From the NCBI GenBank assembly GCA_013368315.1, contig JAACJM010000317.1, positions 20,727 through 84,726 of the forward strand: a stretch of DNA of 64,000 nt, read 5' to 3'. This document shows, in pieces, positions 31,306 through 42,003 of this stretch. Source of the stretch: Tetrapyrgos nigripes (lineage: Eukaryota > Basidiomycota > Agaricomycetes > Agaricales > Campanellaceae). Numbering within the stretch: the stretch's first letter is position 1; each line of letters starts with the position of its first letter. The translations under genes and the position numbers were made by a program. The notes beneath the pieces were generated by a model, which saw only the letters and a program-made list of their open reading frames with translations, was not told where the DNA came from and made no database searches.

Positions 31306-33676
31306 CATGAGCATGCGTCGTTGAGCAGCCCCAGCTGCCAACCTCCATCTGAGGGCACGGCCAAACGTGGAGGTAGAGGTGGCAAACAAGGTGGTAGAGG
31401 TAATGGTGGTTGTGGTAGAGGTAGTAGTGGTCATGGTAGAGGTAGTGGTGGTCGTGGTGGAGGTCGCAGTGGTCGCAGTGGATCTCGTGTTGAAGCTACT
31501 GGCAAGTATCACTCATCTTTTGGTTTGAAGTCAGTAATGTCTAATGTCATACACAGATGAAAATGCACCTGTATGCATGGAACATGCTCAAACTGATGAT
31601 AAAAGCTATGAAGACAAGCAGCGACCAGCTAAAAGAGCAAGAAAGAGTATGTTGTCACATTATACACCCTGTCAGACTCTGAAAATACACCCAGGTAAGA
31701 GCGACGAACCTCAATATGTCCAGCCTCAAACCTTCCAGCTTCCCCCACGAGAGAAACAGGGATGTCGACCAGAAGATTCAGATAATGCCCATGTCCCTCG
31801 TGCACCAAAGCGTTCGTCAGCTCAAGTTCTTGCAGAAGAAAAGCAGGAGGCATGCGAGGAATACAAAAAAAGTCTTCATTGTCTCGCTGAGCTGCAAGTC
31901 AATAGACGTCTTCCTAGTGAGGATCCAAGTGACGAGGACAAACCTTTTTTGGATTTAGAGGATGGAGAGGGTGACAAGGACGTTTTCATTGAGGAAAAAC
32001 TGCCAACCAAAAAGAAAACAACCCAGGTAAGTAAAACATGCATTACAGAGCAAAATGCTAATGCTACACACCTTAGCCAAGGAAGAAGAAACCTGCAAAG
32101 GGAGAGGTACTCAGCCAAGTCAATGACATGAAGGACGGGGTGAGGAAAGAGCAAGTGGAGAAAGGATACGTCGCCGTTCTTAATATATCATCTGAGCTGT
32201 CAACTGACTACTCCCATGTTTCTATTTCAAATTCTCGGCATCTCGCAGACCTGCCAGCAAAGTGCATGTGAATGCCTCTGACGCCAGCGGTCTCTTTCCA
32301 GACTGGAAAAAGAGAGGAGACCATGAACACCTCAACTTGACGAATGAAGCTGACAAGGGTACTAATGGCTTTTCTGTTGACCATGGAGGCATCACTGATG
32401 ATGACACCATCAGTGACAGACCTGCACTCACAGAAACACCAGCTGGCAACTGTACCAATAACGTGAGTGCTCCAGTTTTAGTGTTTTTTCTTTCTCTTGA
32501 AGTACATTTTCAGCTCGTCAAATTTACACCCACAGTCGCTACTCCCAAACCGAAACCTAATAAGGCCCAGGCTCTCCCTCCTACTACCAAATCTGGCTCT
32601 ACCTCCAAGTCTACCAAAGTGTTGTCTGCCAAATCCAAGACTCCTTTACGTGCACCTCCATCCACAGTCAAGAATGAAGTCTCGTCGTCCTCTGTTGGAA
32701 CCAATTCCCCAATTCCAGAGAAAGTTATTCCTATTCCAGACATCAACAAGGGCAAAATCTGGACAACCAAGGGATGCGACACTTTCAATGCACTGCTGTT
32801 CAGCAGCAGCAATCCTTTCAACAATTTCATGGCCAATTCCAAGAGCCTCATTCAGGCATGTCAATCTGTCGTACCACTGCTCTGGAACAGTGAATATAAG
32901 GTGGTAATAGGAGACACAATCTACAAAGTGGTGTGTGCTCTGAGATCTAATTAATATTTCTCTTTGCCAGGGCTACAACAAAATCATTGACAAGTGGGGT
33001 GACATAGGCAAGAAGGCTCTCCAGGCCGTGGACAACTTTTTTGCGACAAACGAGTTTGCCAATCGGCCTGAAGAAATACACAAGTACACACAATGGGCCC
33101 TACAACTGAATGGACCTCTTCTATACAGACGACCCGGTGCCATGGGCACAAAGGATGTGAGTTGTCACGTACTCCCAAAGTCGTCTTTTTTAACACTAAC
33201 ATGGATTACAGCCTGGACAAGACTCGTGGCTCTCACCTCATATCATCAAGGTCGTCAAAACAGCTCTACCATGCTGTGAGAGGTCTGTAATAGACATGGG
33301 TATTCCAGTGGGTTTGCTGGGATTGGTGGCTGCTAAAGTGCATTCTCTGATCACTCATTACAGTTCTGTTTACTGATTACATACTTTTTTATAGCTGGAG
33401 CGCGCATTCCGTCTTTACGCCAAGACTGGATGAAAGGAAAATGATGTTGGTTTCCGAGGGCCACTCGTCAGTGGAGCTGTCCAAGGATATGTGGAGAGTG
33501 CGATCGAAAATGTCCAAAGCAAGCCTCAGCACTGGGAGCGTATCTTGGAGGCGTGTGGGCCGAAAAAAGCAGCTGTTGCAGTTGAGCTGGCAGGTGATTT
33601 GGATGATGACATGGATATTTCAGGCTATCATCATATGATAGCAAGTAGTCCACCTTCTTCACCTACAAAAGCATAG
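31306..33676 (+). CDS. Plavaka companion protein, unknown function
   Basis: This gene is transcribed away from the transposase within the same element. The RGG/GRG-rich N-terminal exon (about 31363-31500, KRGGRGGKQGGRG) has no in-frame ATG; the ATGs at 31306 and 31312 run into TGA after five and three codons, so the start may be frameshifted. An apparent GC-AG intron joins EAT to DENAPVCMEHA. Next are a charged segment (AKRARKS, PSDEDKPFLDLEDGEGDKD), a Ser/Thr/Pro/Lys-rich linker, and a conserved-looking C-terminal part (GKIWTTKGCDTFNALLF, YNKIIDKWGDIGKKALQAVDNFF, LERAFRLYAKTGW, WERILEACGPKK) ending at 33676. I cannot assign a function. Nucleic-acid binding by the RGG tract is only inference. 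Confidence 0.5.
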
Positions 33677-34370
33677 TACTAGATGTACAGGCTTCCTCAT
33701 CTTTTTTTCGGTCTGCAATAATCTAAACACTTTTTAATGGTCAATTTTGATCTTTTTACATTTACTGGTAGCATACAAATTTTTGAAATCAAAGATCTTC
33801 TGGTGCTCGAAAAACCCTCACTGGCACCCTGGCAACTGGCAAGCTGGTATCCACTGGTAATAGCTGGAACCGGCTACTACCAGTGGTCACCAGTAATCTG
33901 TGCAATTACTGATGTGGTAGCAAGATTTGGGTGATATATTGGCCATCTTGTGCTATAACCTGAATATGATGGACAGGACAGCACAATGACAGTTATAGCG
34001 AAAGACAGGGTATTATTCACATGTGGTGATTCTCGGGACATTTTGCTGGTGCAGCTCTCAAAACAGCAGAGAGGATCGAGGAGCACAAATAAGCCCCAAA
34101 TAGGAAAGGAACATGTGGCAAGTGCTTCTTTGTTGCAAAACAAACTTACCGCGTGTTCAGCGTGGGACAACACACGCCCAAAAAGGAAAGCAGCATGTGA
34201 TGCGTGCAGAATTGGCGTAAAATTGACCGCATTTGGGAGGTAAAACCCACTACCTATACGGTAGCAGGAATAAAACACTCAAAAAAGCCTCTGTGATGTG
34301 TTACTCAATACCAAATTGACCATGACTGAGGGGCCCTGTGATGTGTTACGTGGTCCTGTGGTCGAAATAC
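33677..34370. other. Right flank of Plavaka element
   Basis: Bases 33760-33900 are the ACTGG-rich terminus of the element. Bases 33901-34370 are non-coding and end in the right arm (GGTCGAAATAC, 34360-34370) of the outer inverted repeat, cut there by the MITE. Confidence 0.45.
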
Positions 34371-35209
34371 TAGGGGTGCTCACCGTAGCCGTATATACAG
34401 GGGACACAGACGGTATGTACGGTTACGACGCCGTACTGTATGGAGTCTTGGACAAAATTTAACGGTACGGCTACGGCAAGACCATCAGCCGTCTATGGGA
34501 ATTGTCATACGGCAATACGGCCGTGGGTTACGGCTTCACCACATGGCCAAGGCACGTCTCACGCACAGCACGTTCCACTCCGTTTCTCCCCCTAATCTCC
34601 AGCTTATGTGTTTGGGTCTGGTTTGGACCACCCGAAAATACATTTTCAAGCCATTTTTATATAAGTAGAGGTGATTAGCAGCGCCCATTTTTGTGTTTTC
34701 AGAACTCTCCAGACACTGATCGGCCAAGTTCTAGATGCCGTCATCAGGGTCGGAGGCTTGAACTGTGCTCTCCTTCCTTCTCGGTGTTGGGCGTTGCGAA
34801 TCACATCTACTGCCCCTCTTTTCGACCTAGAAAATCTCATTATGTACATGCACATCTTTCTATTACCCTCATTGAACTGGCTAGTATTTCTTGTCCCTAA
34901 CTGGTTCCGATGCATATCTAGCAGGTACGCAGTTCTTAATTGGTTTCTTGTGTTTGAGCAGTAAGATTACCAGGTATAAAAAAGTTTCAAGATAATGTCA
35001 AATTGCGTCGAAGAGCAATTCTTAACAGTGCCTATGTACCAAAAAAACCTGTTTTATCATCCGTAAAGCCGTAAACAGTCGTAAAATACGGTAACCATAC
35101 CATCTTGGACTGAGTTATATTTTATACGGCACGGCCACGGCGTTACCGTAACCGTCTCAAACTGTATTTCTTATGACCGTGGCCGTGCACGGTACGGTGA
35201 GCACCCCTA
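34371..35209. mobile_element. 839 bp hAT-type MITE
   Basis: Perfect 17 bp terminal inverted repeats TAGGGGTGCTCACCGTA (34371-34387, complement 35193-35209) are flanked by 8 bp target copies CGAAATAC and CAAAATAC, differing at one base. An 8 bp duplication and a TAGGGGTG start fit the hAT superfamily. Both subterminal regions are dense in tacggc/gccgta words. No transposase is encoded. It landed inside the right arm of the outer inverted repeat (26049-26066). Confidence 0.8.
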
Positions 35210-35368
35210 CAAAATACTACAGTAGTTGAGCCCACCATATGGTTGTGATGAGCTCCAGTAAAGAAAAGATTCTGGCTTGTGCTAGTTTGATCTAGTCTCT
35301 TATAAACAGACAGTATCAGCGATCATTGAAATGATGCGATAGCAGTCTGTCATCAAAGCGGGGGTTTT

Positions 35369-35652
35369 TAGGGACCAGTTTTTGTCAATACAAAGGTAAT
35401 AGAAAAGACTTATAACGTAATCTTCACACGACCTATTTTGGGAAGCGGTGCTCTTTCTGCTCAACTCGTCCCAACGACTCTGCTGCTTCCTCCCGTTATA
35501 TTTTGTGATAATAAAGCTATAGATGTTATATTCCAGACTTTTTAATGGTCCTACAACCCCCAGAAGCACCGAAAATGACCGGCACATAAGGGAAACAGAC
35601 TGCGGGAATATTACGCAATAAGTCATCTTTGTAAGCAAAAAACTGGTCCCTA
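35369..35652. mobile_element. 284 bp MITE
   Basis: Left terminus TAGGGACCAGTTTTTG (35369-35384) is matched by the complement of aaaaaactggtcccta ending about 35651. The similarity continues inward as ACAAAG on both sides. There is no coding content and no clear target duplication, so exact ends are uncertain by a base or two. Confidence 0.6.
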
Positions 35653-36440
35653 AGCTCTCGATCTCTTAAAACTAGACTAAGTTTGATCATGTCAGAGCCA
35701 TTATCTATATAGAATGCGACTACCCGTGTGAGGATTTCGACGGCTAATTAACCGAGTAAGGCACAAAGTCACGTGGTCTGCACAACCTTCCGACGGAAAC
35801 AACTGCCACCACTGACGACCGCGCTTACTGCCGGTAATAAGCCCCTGTCCATCTGTTTTCCCAGGCAAACTTCACTACCTATGTTCCACAGCATATATGC
35901 TACATACCTCAATGAATATAGCAAAAAGGTCCCTGTAAAATATATGAAGATGTAAATAGCTCAAAAAAGCCTTAGATTCTACCATACTGAGGTCAACTAT
36001 TAGTAAATTGTAAGAAAGCATACTTTCCTCAGGTGACTGTATGCAAGAGAAGGAGAATGAGGAAGGGTGTCTGGAATTTTGTTATCATAGTTAACTAATA
36101 ATGATGGAGGAAGATTTGGAGGTGTGAGTAGGAGGATGTGGGTAGATATGGGGATGGGGGTGGCTGATAGTGTCCTTGCACATCCTCAATGGTAAGTATG
36201 TAATGTACAGCATATGTATGATAAAAATGTGAAATAGTGGCAGGGGTAGTATAAATTTCAGTAAGTCTGGCCTGGCTTTGGCACATAACATCCTCAACAC
36301 TAATGCACAGAATTTTTCAAATTTTAATGACTATGAAGGACAGTACAGAGTATATTTACTTTGTGTGTTTTGAGCAGACTGAAACTAAACCAATGTAGGC
36401 TTGAACCAAGTTCTCAAAAACTAATGCTTATAATAACCAT
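35653..36440. other. Intergenic, low complexity in part
   Basis: No gene is recognised. Bases about 36090-36170 are a purine-rich, G-rich run (ggatgtgggtagatatggggatgggggtgg). Confidence 0.4.
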
Positions 36441-36807
36441 GTATATACCCTTTTTCAAGGTGTTCAGTGCCGAGTGAGGGAAGTCCAGAGCTTAATAATA
36501 AAAAAGAGCGAGGGCTGAAGGTCCGAGTGGATTATAACCTGAGTTAGTTAGGATGAGAAGATGGGGCTGCAACGTTGCTAATGGCCATACCCTTGCCATA
36601 CCCTTTTTTGAGGCGTGCAGTGCCAAGTGAGTCCTCATAATAAGTAACCCTGTATATATACCCCTATTATCGAGAACGAGGCAGCAGCCGAGTGAGCGGG
36701 GTCCAGGGGCGCAGCCCCGGCGAGCTGTGAATCCGTGCTGTAGGTTGGCTGTAGGCAGGTGCGAGCGATAGCGAGTCATCGTGCCGAAGGCACGGGTTCA
36801 CAGCTCG
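36441..36807. repeat. Repeat block ending in strong hairpins
   Basis: A tataccctttt...cagtgccgagtgag block recurs near 36446, 36594 and, more weakly, 36657. The right end has GGGGC-GCA-GCCCC (36706-36718). An 18 bp inverted repeat CGAGCTGTGAATCCGTGC (36721-36738) pairs with 36790-36807 at 17 of 18 positions, and a CGTGCC-GAA-GGCACG hairpin (36780-36794) overlaps its right arm. It is probably the end of an unrecognised mobile element. Confidence 0.5.
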
Positions 36808-37059
36808 TTTGACATTACGGTAATCCACATCTGAAGCTTCTTTCAATTTTTTTGATTTCCTTTCAGTCCCTCGTAAAATCAGTTTCTAGCTCACCTTTGC
36901 ACGGTGTCAGAATCACAAAGACTGAAAACAGCACTAGAGCTATAATAGTACATCAGAACGCACAATGTAATTGCAGAAATCACCTAATTCAAACCAGCTA
37001 CAACTGTCCTGCTTCAGGATCTCCACATCAGCTCCTCGCCGACCCATTTCTCTTGACCT

Positions 37060-37145
37060 CGTCGTGTCCGCCTGGCCGGACAGATGTTGCGGACCGACCG
37101 CTTTTCCTCGGACCGGTAATTCCGGACCGCTATCAATCGCGGGTT
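37060..37145 (+). promoter_or_regulatory. CGG/CCG-rich upstream region of ENOSF1-like gene
   Basis: Within 200 bp of the start codon are several CGG and CCG triplets, including tcggaccggtaattccggacc with an inverted CCGG pair spaced by TAATT. Inverted or direct CGG triplets are the usual sites of Zn2Cys6 activators. The link here is inference only. Confidence 0.3.
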
Positions 37146-37258
37146 TTCTCCAACCCACCACATATAAAGCCATCCACTTTTGCAAAAGATGCTTTCCTTC
37201 ACCACAAGGCTCTATTGCCGACTCTTTGTATCCCTAGCATCCAATTCATCCCTGAACT

Positions 37259-39297
37259 ATGCCCAAAATCACTGGTTTTGAGGTCCATGGTGAGTAGACA
37301 GAACATAACTTACGGTTTCACTCGCCCCATTATTGCTCACGTCGAGTTCTGTAGATGTGCGTTTCCCAACGTCATTGTCAGGCGATGGTACCGATGCAAT
37401 GTACGTCGGTGTTCTTTAGTGCACTCAAGTAGCTGACCAGCGCCATTAGGAACACGGAATGCGATTACTCTTCTGCATATGTTACACTAAAAACCGATAC
37501 TGAGCTCGTCGGTCATGGAATGACTTTCACTATAGGACGTGGTAACGACATTGTGAGTGCAACAGCTTTGTCGTTCTTTTTGCCAATGCTAATGGCCTCC
37601 CAGGTTTGCATAACAATCAAGGAAGTCGCCAATCGTCTCGTTGGCAAAGAAACTGAAGAACTCTTTGCTAACATGGGTCAGACCTGGGATTTCATGATGT
37701 CGGATCCTCAGCTTCGTTGGTCAGTTCTCTACCTCTGTTCCGAGATTTATGCGTCCTATTTCCCGCTTTTTATCTTGCTCCATGTGCACTTGACTGAGCC
37801 TATTGCAGGATCGGCCCGGAAAAAGGTGTGATTCATATAGCTTCTGGTGCAGTCAATAATGCACTGTGGGACATGTATGCTCGTTCGAGGCAGAAGCCTT
37901 TGTGGAAGTTGGTTTCCGATTTCACGCCAGTACGTGGTGCCCCTGCTATTGTGACATCTGACCAGCACTGACTGCTTTTTTACAGGAAGAATTCGTAAAG
38001 TCGGTTTCGTTCCGATATATTACGGATGCCATTACGAAGGAAGAAGCGCTGGAGATGCTGAAGCAGAAGGAAGCAACAAAGAAGGAGAGGGAGCAGTTGG
38101 TGCGTGAGATTGGGTGCGTTTTCCTCCTTTATTACGTTAGTTTCCCAACTCTGATGACGGCTTTTTTTATTTTTTTCAGCTATCCTGCCTACGTCACCTC
38201 CGCTGGATGGCTCGGTACGTATCGTCCTCTCGTCCTACCTTCAATCTCACTGATACACTCCTCGCCCAGGCTACTCTGACGAAAAAGTCGCCCGACTCAC
38301 CAAAGAAGCTGTAGCCGCCGGTTTCAACCACTTCAAGATGAAAGTTGGAGCCAATCAAGCCAACGACCTCCGTCGTGGCAAGATCATCCGTTCCATCATC
38401 GACGATCCGCAGTACCTTCCATCTGGTCACCAGCCCAGGGATCCCAATGGACCTGGGCTCAAAGGAAAGAATGCAGGACCCACCGGTGCCGTTTTGATGA
38501 TTGACGCGAATCAAGTATGGGATGTCCCTCAGGCAATTGAGTATGTCAAGGGGTTGGAGGAGATTAAGCCTTGGTGCGTGTTCTACACCCTTGTACTTGT
38601 ACCCATTCGCTTTTCTGACCAAAGGTACCCACCTAGGTTCATCGAGGAACCCACTGCTCCTGACGATATTCTCGGACATGCTGCTATTCGCAAAGCCCTC
38701 AAGCCTCATGGAATTGGTGTGGCCACTGGCGAGCATGCACATAACCGAATGGTGTTCAAGCAGCTGCTACAAGCCGAGGCGATTGACGTTTGTCAGATTG
38801 ATTCGTGTCGTCTGGCGGGTGTGTCCGAGGTGTTGAGTGTGTTACTGATGGCTGCCAAGTTAGTTTTGCGTCTTCAATGTTTTGTTGAGAGCAGACTTCA
38901 ACTTATGATATCTTTTTTTTCAGGTTCGGCGTTCCTGTATGCCCTCATGCAGGAGGTGTCGGTTTGTGCGAGTACGTGATTCATCTCAGGTCAGTCTAAT
39001 TTTCACCACACCTTTACTTCATCTTTAGCTATCATATGCTGATCCTTTCCCGTTCTTTGTTCTAGTCTAATCGACTACATCGCTGTATCTGGCACCATGG
39101 AACGCAACGTCCTCGAATTCGTCGACCATCTCCACGAGCACTTTGTTACTCCTTGCTCTATCAACTCGAAAGGAAGATACAACGTGCCTTCAAATCCTAA
39201 CGAGGGTTACAGCATTGAGATGCACAAGTCGAGTATCGCAGAGTATGAGTGGCCTAACGGGTCTTACTGGGTCGGAGCAAAAGGTGGTAAAGCATAG
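37259..39297 (+). CDS. Enolase-superfamily dehydratase, ENOSF1/L-fuconate type
   Basis: This is a member of the mandelate racemase/enolase superfamily closest to ENOSF1 (rTS-beta), whose biochemical activity is L-fuconate dehydration. Short exons join in phase throughout: MPKITGFEVH/DVRFPTSLSGDGTDAM/NTECDYSSAYV, FTIGRGNDI, QLRW/IGPEKGVIHIA, SFRYITDAITKEEA, YPAYVTSAGWLG. The active-site elements are present: KMKVGA (base Lys), the metal ligands in DANQVWD, IEEPTAPDDILGH and ATGEH, and the catalytic His in VCPHAGGVGLCEYV. A 20-residue-scale insertion (PSGHQPRDPNGPGLKGKN) precedes the first metal ligand. Stop at 39295-39297. The gene looks intact. Its last intron and exon were copied twice downstream. 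Confidence 0.9.
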
Positions 39298-39474
39298 GGA
39301 TGAAGAATAATTTGTATAAAAGAAACGTATCATTATCAATGTACATTAACTGAAATCATTGCCCAACCTGCGATTCAATCGAAGTCCTGCTATACCTGCT
39401 ACCAAGATCATGTTCACATCTTTCTCCTTTATCCTCATTGTCACCACCTTGCTTGTCCTCGACCAGTGTGCTCC

Positions 39475-41120
39475 TTACTCCTGCTCATAATCTACTTCCA
39501 ACTGCAAACCTTCCTTCGTCAGTGCACGTAGCTGAGGTATTGTACTCAACCGGAAATTGTCGAGCCATTTCCACGTAGTTTCAGAGTTGGTCCCGAGTAG
39601 GACAACAATCCTAAAGTAACGCATATCCGAAATGCCAAAACTGTCCGGCCTCGGGCCGTACTGATCAGGTTGTCGCATCCTGGACCGTACCATAGCGTAA
39701 ATCTGGTCTGAGTCTGACGAATCCGAATCATCTGCAGATGGTTGATCATGGCCATCAACGTCCTTCACCTCCTTCGTCTTCTTCGTCTTCTTTTTACTGG
39801 ATTTCTTCAGATCCTGAGATCGAAGTCGGATGGTTACATCGAGTTGCGTCAACCGGGGCACTAGGATACTTGTACTCCAATCGTCCTCCTCAGCCTGGGA
39901 CGGTGACCCATCCTGCATCGGTTCCCGCTCCTTGTTAGACCGCCGCTTCACGGTCAAACCCTCGAAAACCCCAAGTCGGCGCTGGCCGTTTTGGATTGAA
40001 AGATGTTCGAGGGTAGGTAGCTGCTTGAGAAGTTGCAGGAGCTTTTCCGTATCGAGTAAGTCTCCTATAAGCTTCAAATGCTGAAGGTGACAGGCGGAAA
40101 TACGGAGAAATTCCTGGATGTGCCGAAAACATTTGGACAGCTCTCTTACGTGCCCGTCCTGGCCTACCAAGACCAGACTGGAAAGGGAAGGAGTTTTTAG
40201 CGCCTTGAATATGTTCGAAAGGCTGAGTGTGTTGTAGCTGTTGTCGTTGGTGGATTCGTCGGGGAGAACCAATAACGATTCTCAACCGTGAGTTTGCAGA
40301 CGTTCGGAAGCAAAGTGCCGCCATTTGCTACCGAAAACGAGGAGCGCCATGGGTGGAAGAAGGAGGTAACATGCAGCTCTCGAAGATTGGGACAATGGGA
40401 AAAAAAGGAATGGTACTCTGCCCAGTTCATCCTTTGTGCAGTCATTCCTGGTAGACTGATGGTGGTGATCTGATTGCAGGGGAGCACCTTCACAAATTGG
40501 TGCACAGTTTGTCCATCAACAATCAGCGTCCGTAGCTTTGGAGATTGCCTCAGCATGTTACAGAACAGATCCGGTATGCCTAGCAAGATTGATTCGTCCG
40601 GAAGACAAAGTGTTTCGAGATTCTCGCAGTTGCCAGATTGTACCTGTAACGATTGGTAGAACATCCCAATGCTCGTCGGGTTGAAGTCTACCACTCTCCA
40701 GCGCCGGCGTTCCTGTATGAAGGCCTGCAGGAGCAGAATCCCGCCGTTGAAAATTGACACGTAATCACCGTCCCTGTAAGAATGGAATTCTAGCTTGAGG
40801 AGAGCAGGTGATGAGCGATCAAGGTAAAGCTTGGCCAGATCGACATATGCCTCCTTCTCGCAGCCCAGGTGAATGAACATTCGAGACCATAGAGCTGGGA
40901 TTGAGTTAGCAATGGTTCTCCACAGCTGGCAAGTCTGCGATATATCGAGGGTTGGGGCGTCCACTTTCATAGAGCCATCGTCGTATTGCACGCAGAGGTT
41001 AAAGTTGCCATCTAGGTCCGGATGATCCAACTCGGTCAAGTTTGGGTGGACGTGTAGTGTAGACTTGAAGATTTCAGTCAGGATCTCGACAGGGAATGAA
41101 TTGATGTGTATATTCGACAT
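39475..41120 (-). pseudogene. F-box gene, array unit A, one frame break
   Basis: It starts MSNIHINSFPVEILTEIFKST (F-box), then CQLWRTIANSIPALWSRMFIH, a leucine-rich middle (LETLCLPDES, LPCNQITTISLPG, CPNLRELHVTSFF), and GGTLLPNVCKLTVENRYWFS. There the frame changes by one base in a short C run near 40265. The other frame continues LSLSNIFKALKTPSLSSLVLVG, LQHLKLIGDLLDTEKLLQLLKQLPTLEHL, a KKKTKKTKEVKDVDG basic tract, an acidic DDSDSSDSD tract and LRALTKEGLQLEVDYEQE, stop at 39475. Only this one disruption separates it from a protein of about 540 residues. The family role would be substrate recognition in an SCF complex. Confidence 0.75.
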
Positions 41121-41496
41121 GTTCTATGATTTACCGTCAGATAAATTCACGACTGTAGGGCAGGGCCCGGCAGAAAGAGGAATACCTGAGTAATTTACAT
41201 GCAGGCCGTCGCTAAGATGTACCTGAGAGACAGGAACGCGTGCCTGTGCATTAAAGATGAGACATCATCGTACAATATAGCAAAGCTTTAGCGTACTGAC
41301 GAAAAAGGATTGCAATGAAAGGTGGCAGGCAGCAAAGGACAAGGTTGATCAAACGCGACCCGTCACAACGTGACAACCGGTACTATAAGCGTGACACCAA
41401 CTTGACGCTTGCTTGATGCCGATGTCCGAGTACTGAAAGCAAGCATGCCACGCTACAGTAGCAATAGAGTACATAGAACGAACAGTGCTGCTACAT
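41121..41496 (-). promoter_or_regulatory. F-box unit A promoter region
   Basis: About 370 bp are conserved with 46920-47275 and, in part, with 49430-49560 and 50239-50500. It contains the palindrome at 41362-41374 and the block aaaggacaaggttgatcaaa. The conservation mainly reflects recent duplication, so functional constraint is not proven. Confidence 0.45.
41362..41374. promoter_or_regulatory. Palindrome GTCACAACGTGAC
   Basis: GTCAC and GTGAC form an inverted repeat about 240 bp upstream of the unit A start. Equivalent copies are GTCACAATGTGAC at 47137-47149 and GTCACACTGTGAC at 50488-50500. The centre varies but the arms are kept, as a dimeric protein site would be. Confidence 0.45.
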
Positions 41497-41829
41497 CTCA
41501 GGTCAGTCTAATTTTCACCACACCTTTACATATACTGATCCTTTCTAATCTAAGTAATCGACTACTTACATCGTTGTATCTTGCACAGTACGGTGGCACG
41601 CCGCACTGTGGAACGCAACGTCCTCAAATTCGTCGACCATCTCCACAAGCACTTTGCTACTCCTTGTTCTATCGATTCGAAAGGAAGATACAACGTGCCT
41701 TCAAATTCTAAAGGCCTAACGAGGGATACAGCATTGAGAAGCACAAGTCGAGTATCGCAGAGTACTAGGAGTGGCCTAACGGGCCTTACTGCAGCTTACT
41801 GGGTCGGAGCAAAAGGTGGTAAAGCATAG
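41497..41829 (+). pseudogene. ENOSF1-like last intron and exon, copy
   Basis: The sequence from atctcaggtcagtctaattttcacc onwards copies the last intron and exon of the gene ending at 39297. It encodes VERNVLKFVDHLHKHFATPCSI and SKGRYNVPSN, then loses frame (KGLTRDTALRSTSR). It ends in YWVGAKGGKA in yet another context, stop about 41829. With no upstream exons it cannot make an enzyme; it is a passenger of the tandem duplication. Confidence 0.8.
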
Positions 41830-42003
41830 AAATTAAGAATAATTTGCATAAAGGAAACTTATCATTATCAATGTACATTCACTGAAATCATTGCCCAACC
41901 TGCGCTTCACTCGAAGTCCTGCTATGTACCTGCTACCGAGATCTTATTCTTTCTCCATTACCCTCATTGTCACCACCTTGCTTGTCCTTGACCAGTATGC
42001 TCC

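Larger units (their letters stand above)
27041..33900. mobile_element. Plavaka-type DNA transposon, 6.9 kb
   Basis: Inverted termini CAGATTACTGGT (27041-27052, complement at 33889-33900) are followed on both sides by clusters of ACTGG/CCAGT words, likely transposase sites. Between them are a minus-strand transposase with Plavaka-type motifs and a divergent plus-strand companion gene, with their 5' ends meeting at about 31.25 kb. A solo LTR with target duplication lies within the transposase. I did not find a convincing target duplication for the element itself. Confidence 0.7.

Noticed and set aside
31294..31512. Minus-strand frame rich in Thr-Thr-Thr-Ser
   Set aside because: It is the complement of the RGG-coding tract on the plus strand.
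36852..37436. 194-codon plus-strand frame before the dehydratase gene
   Set aside because: It overlaps the true first exon in another frame and has no family features; it is promoter sequence.
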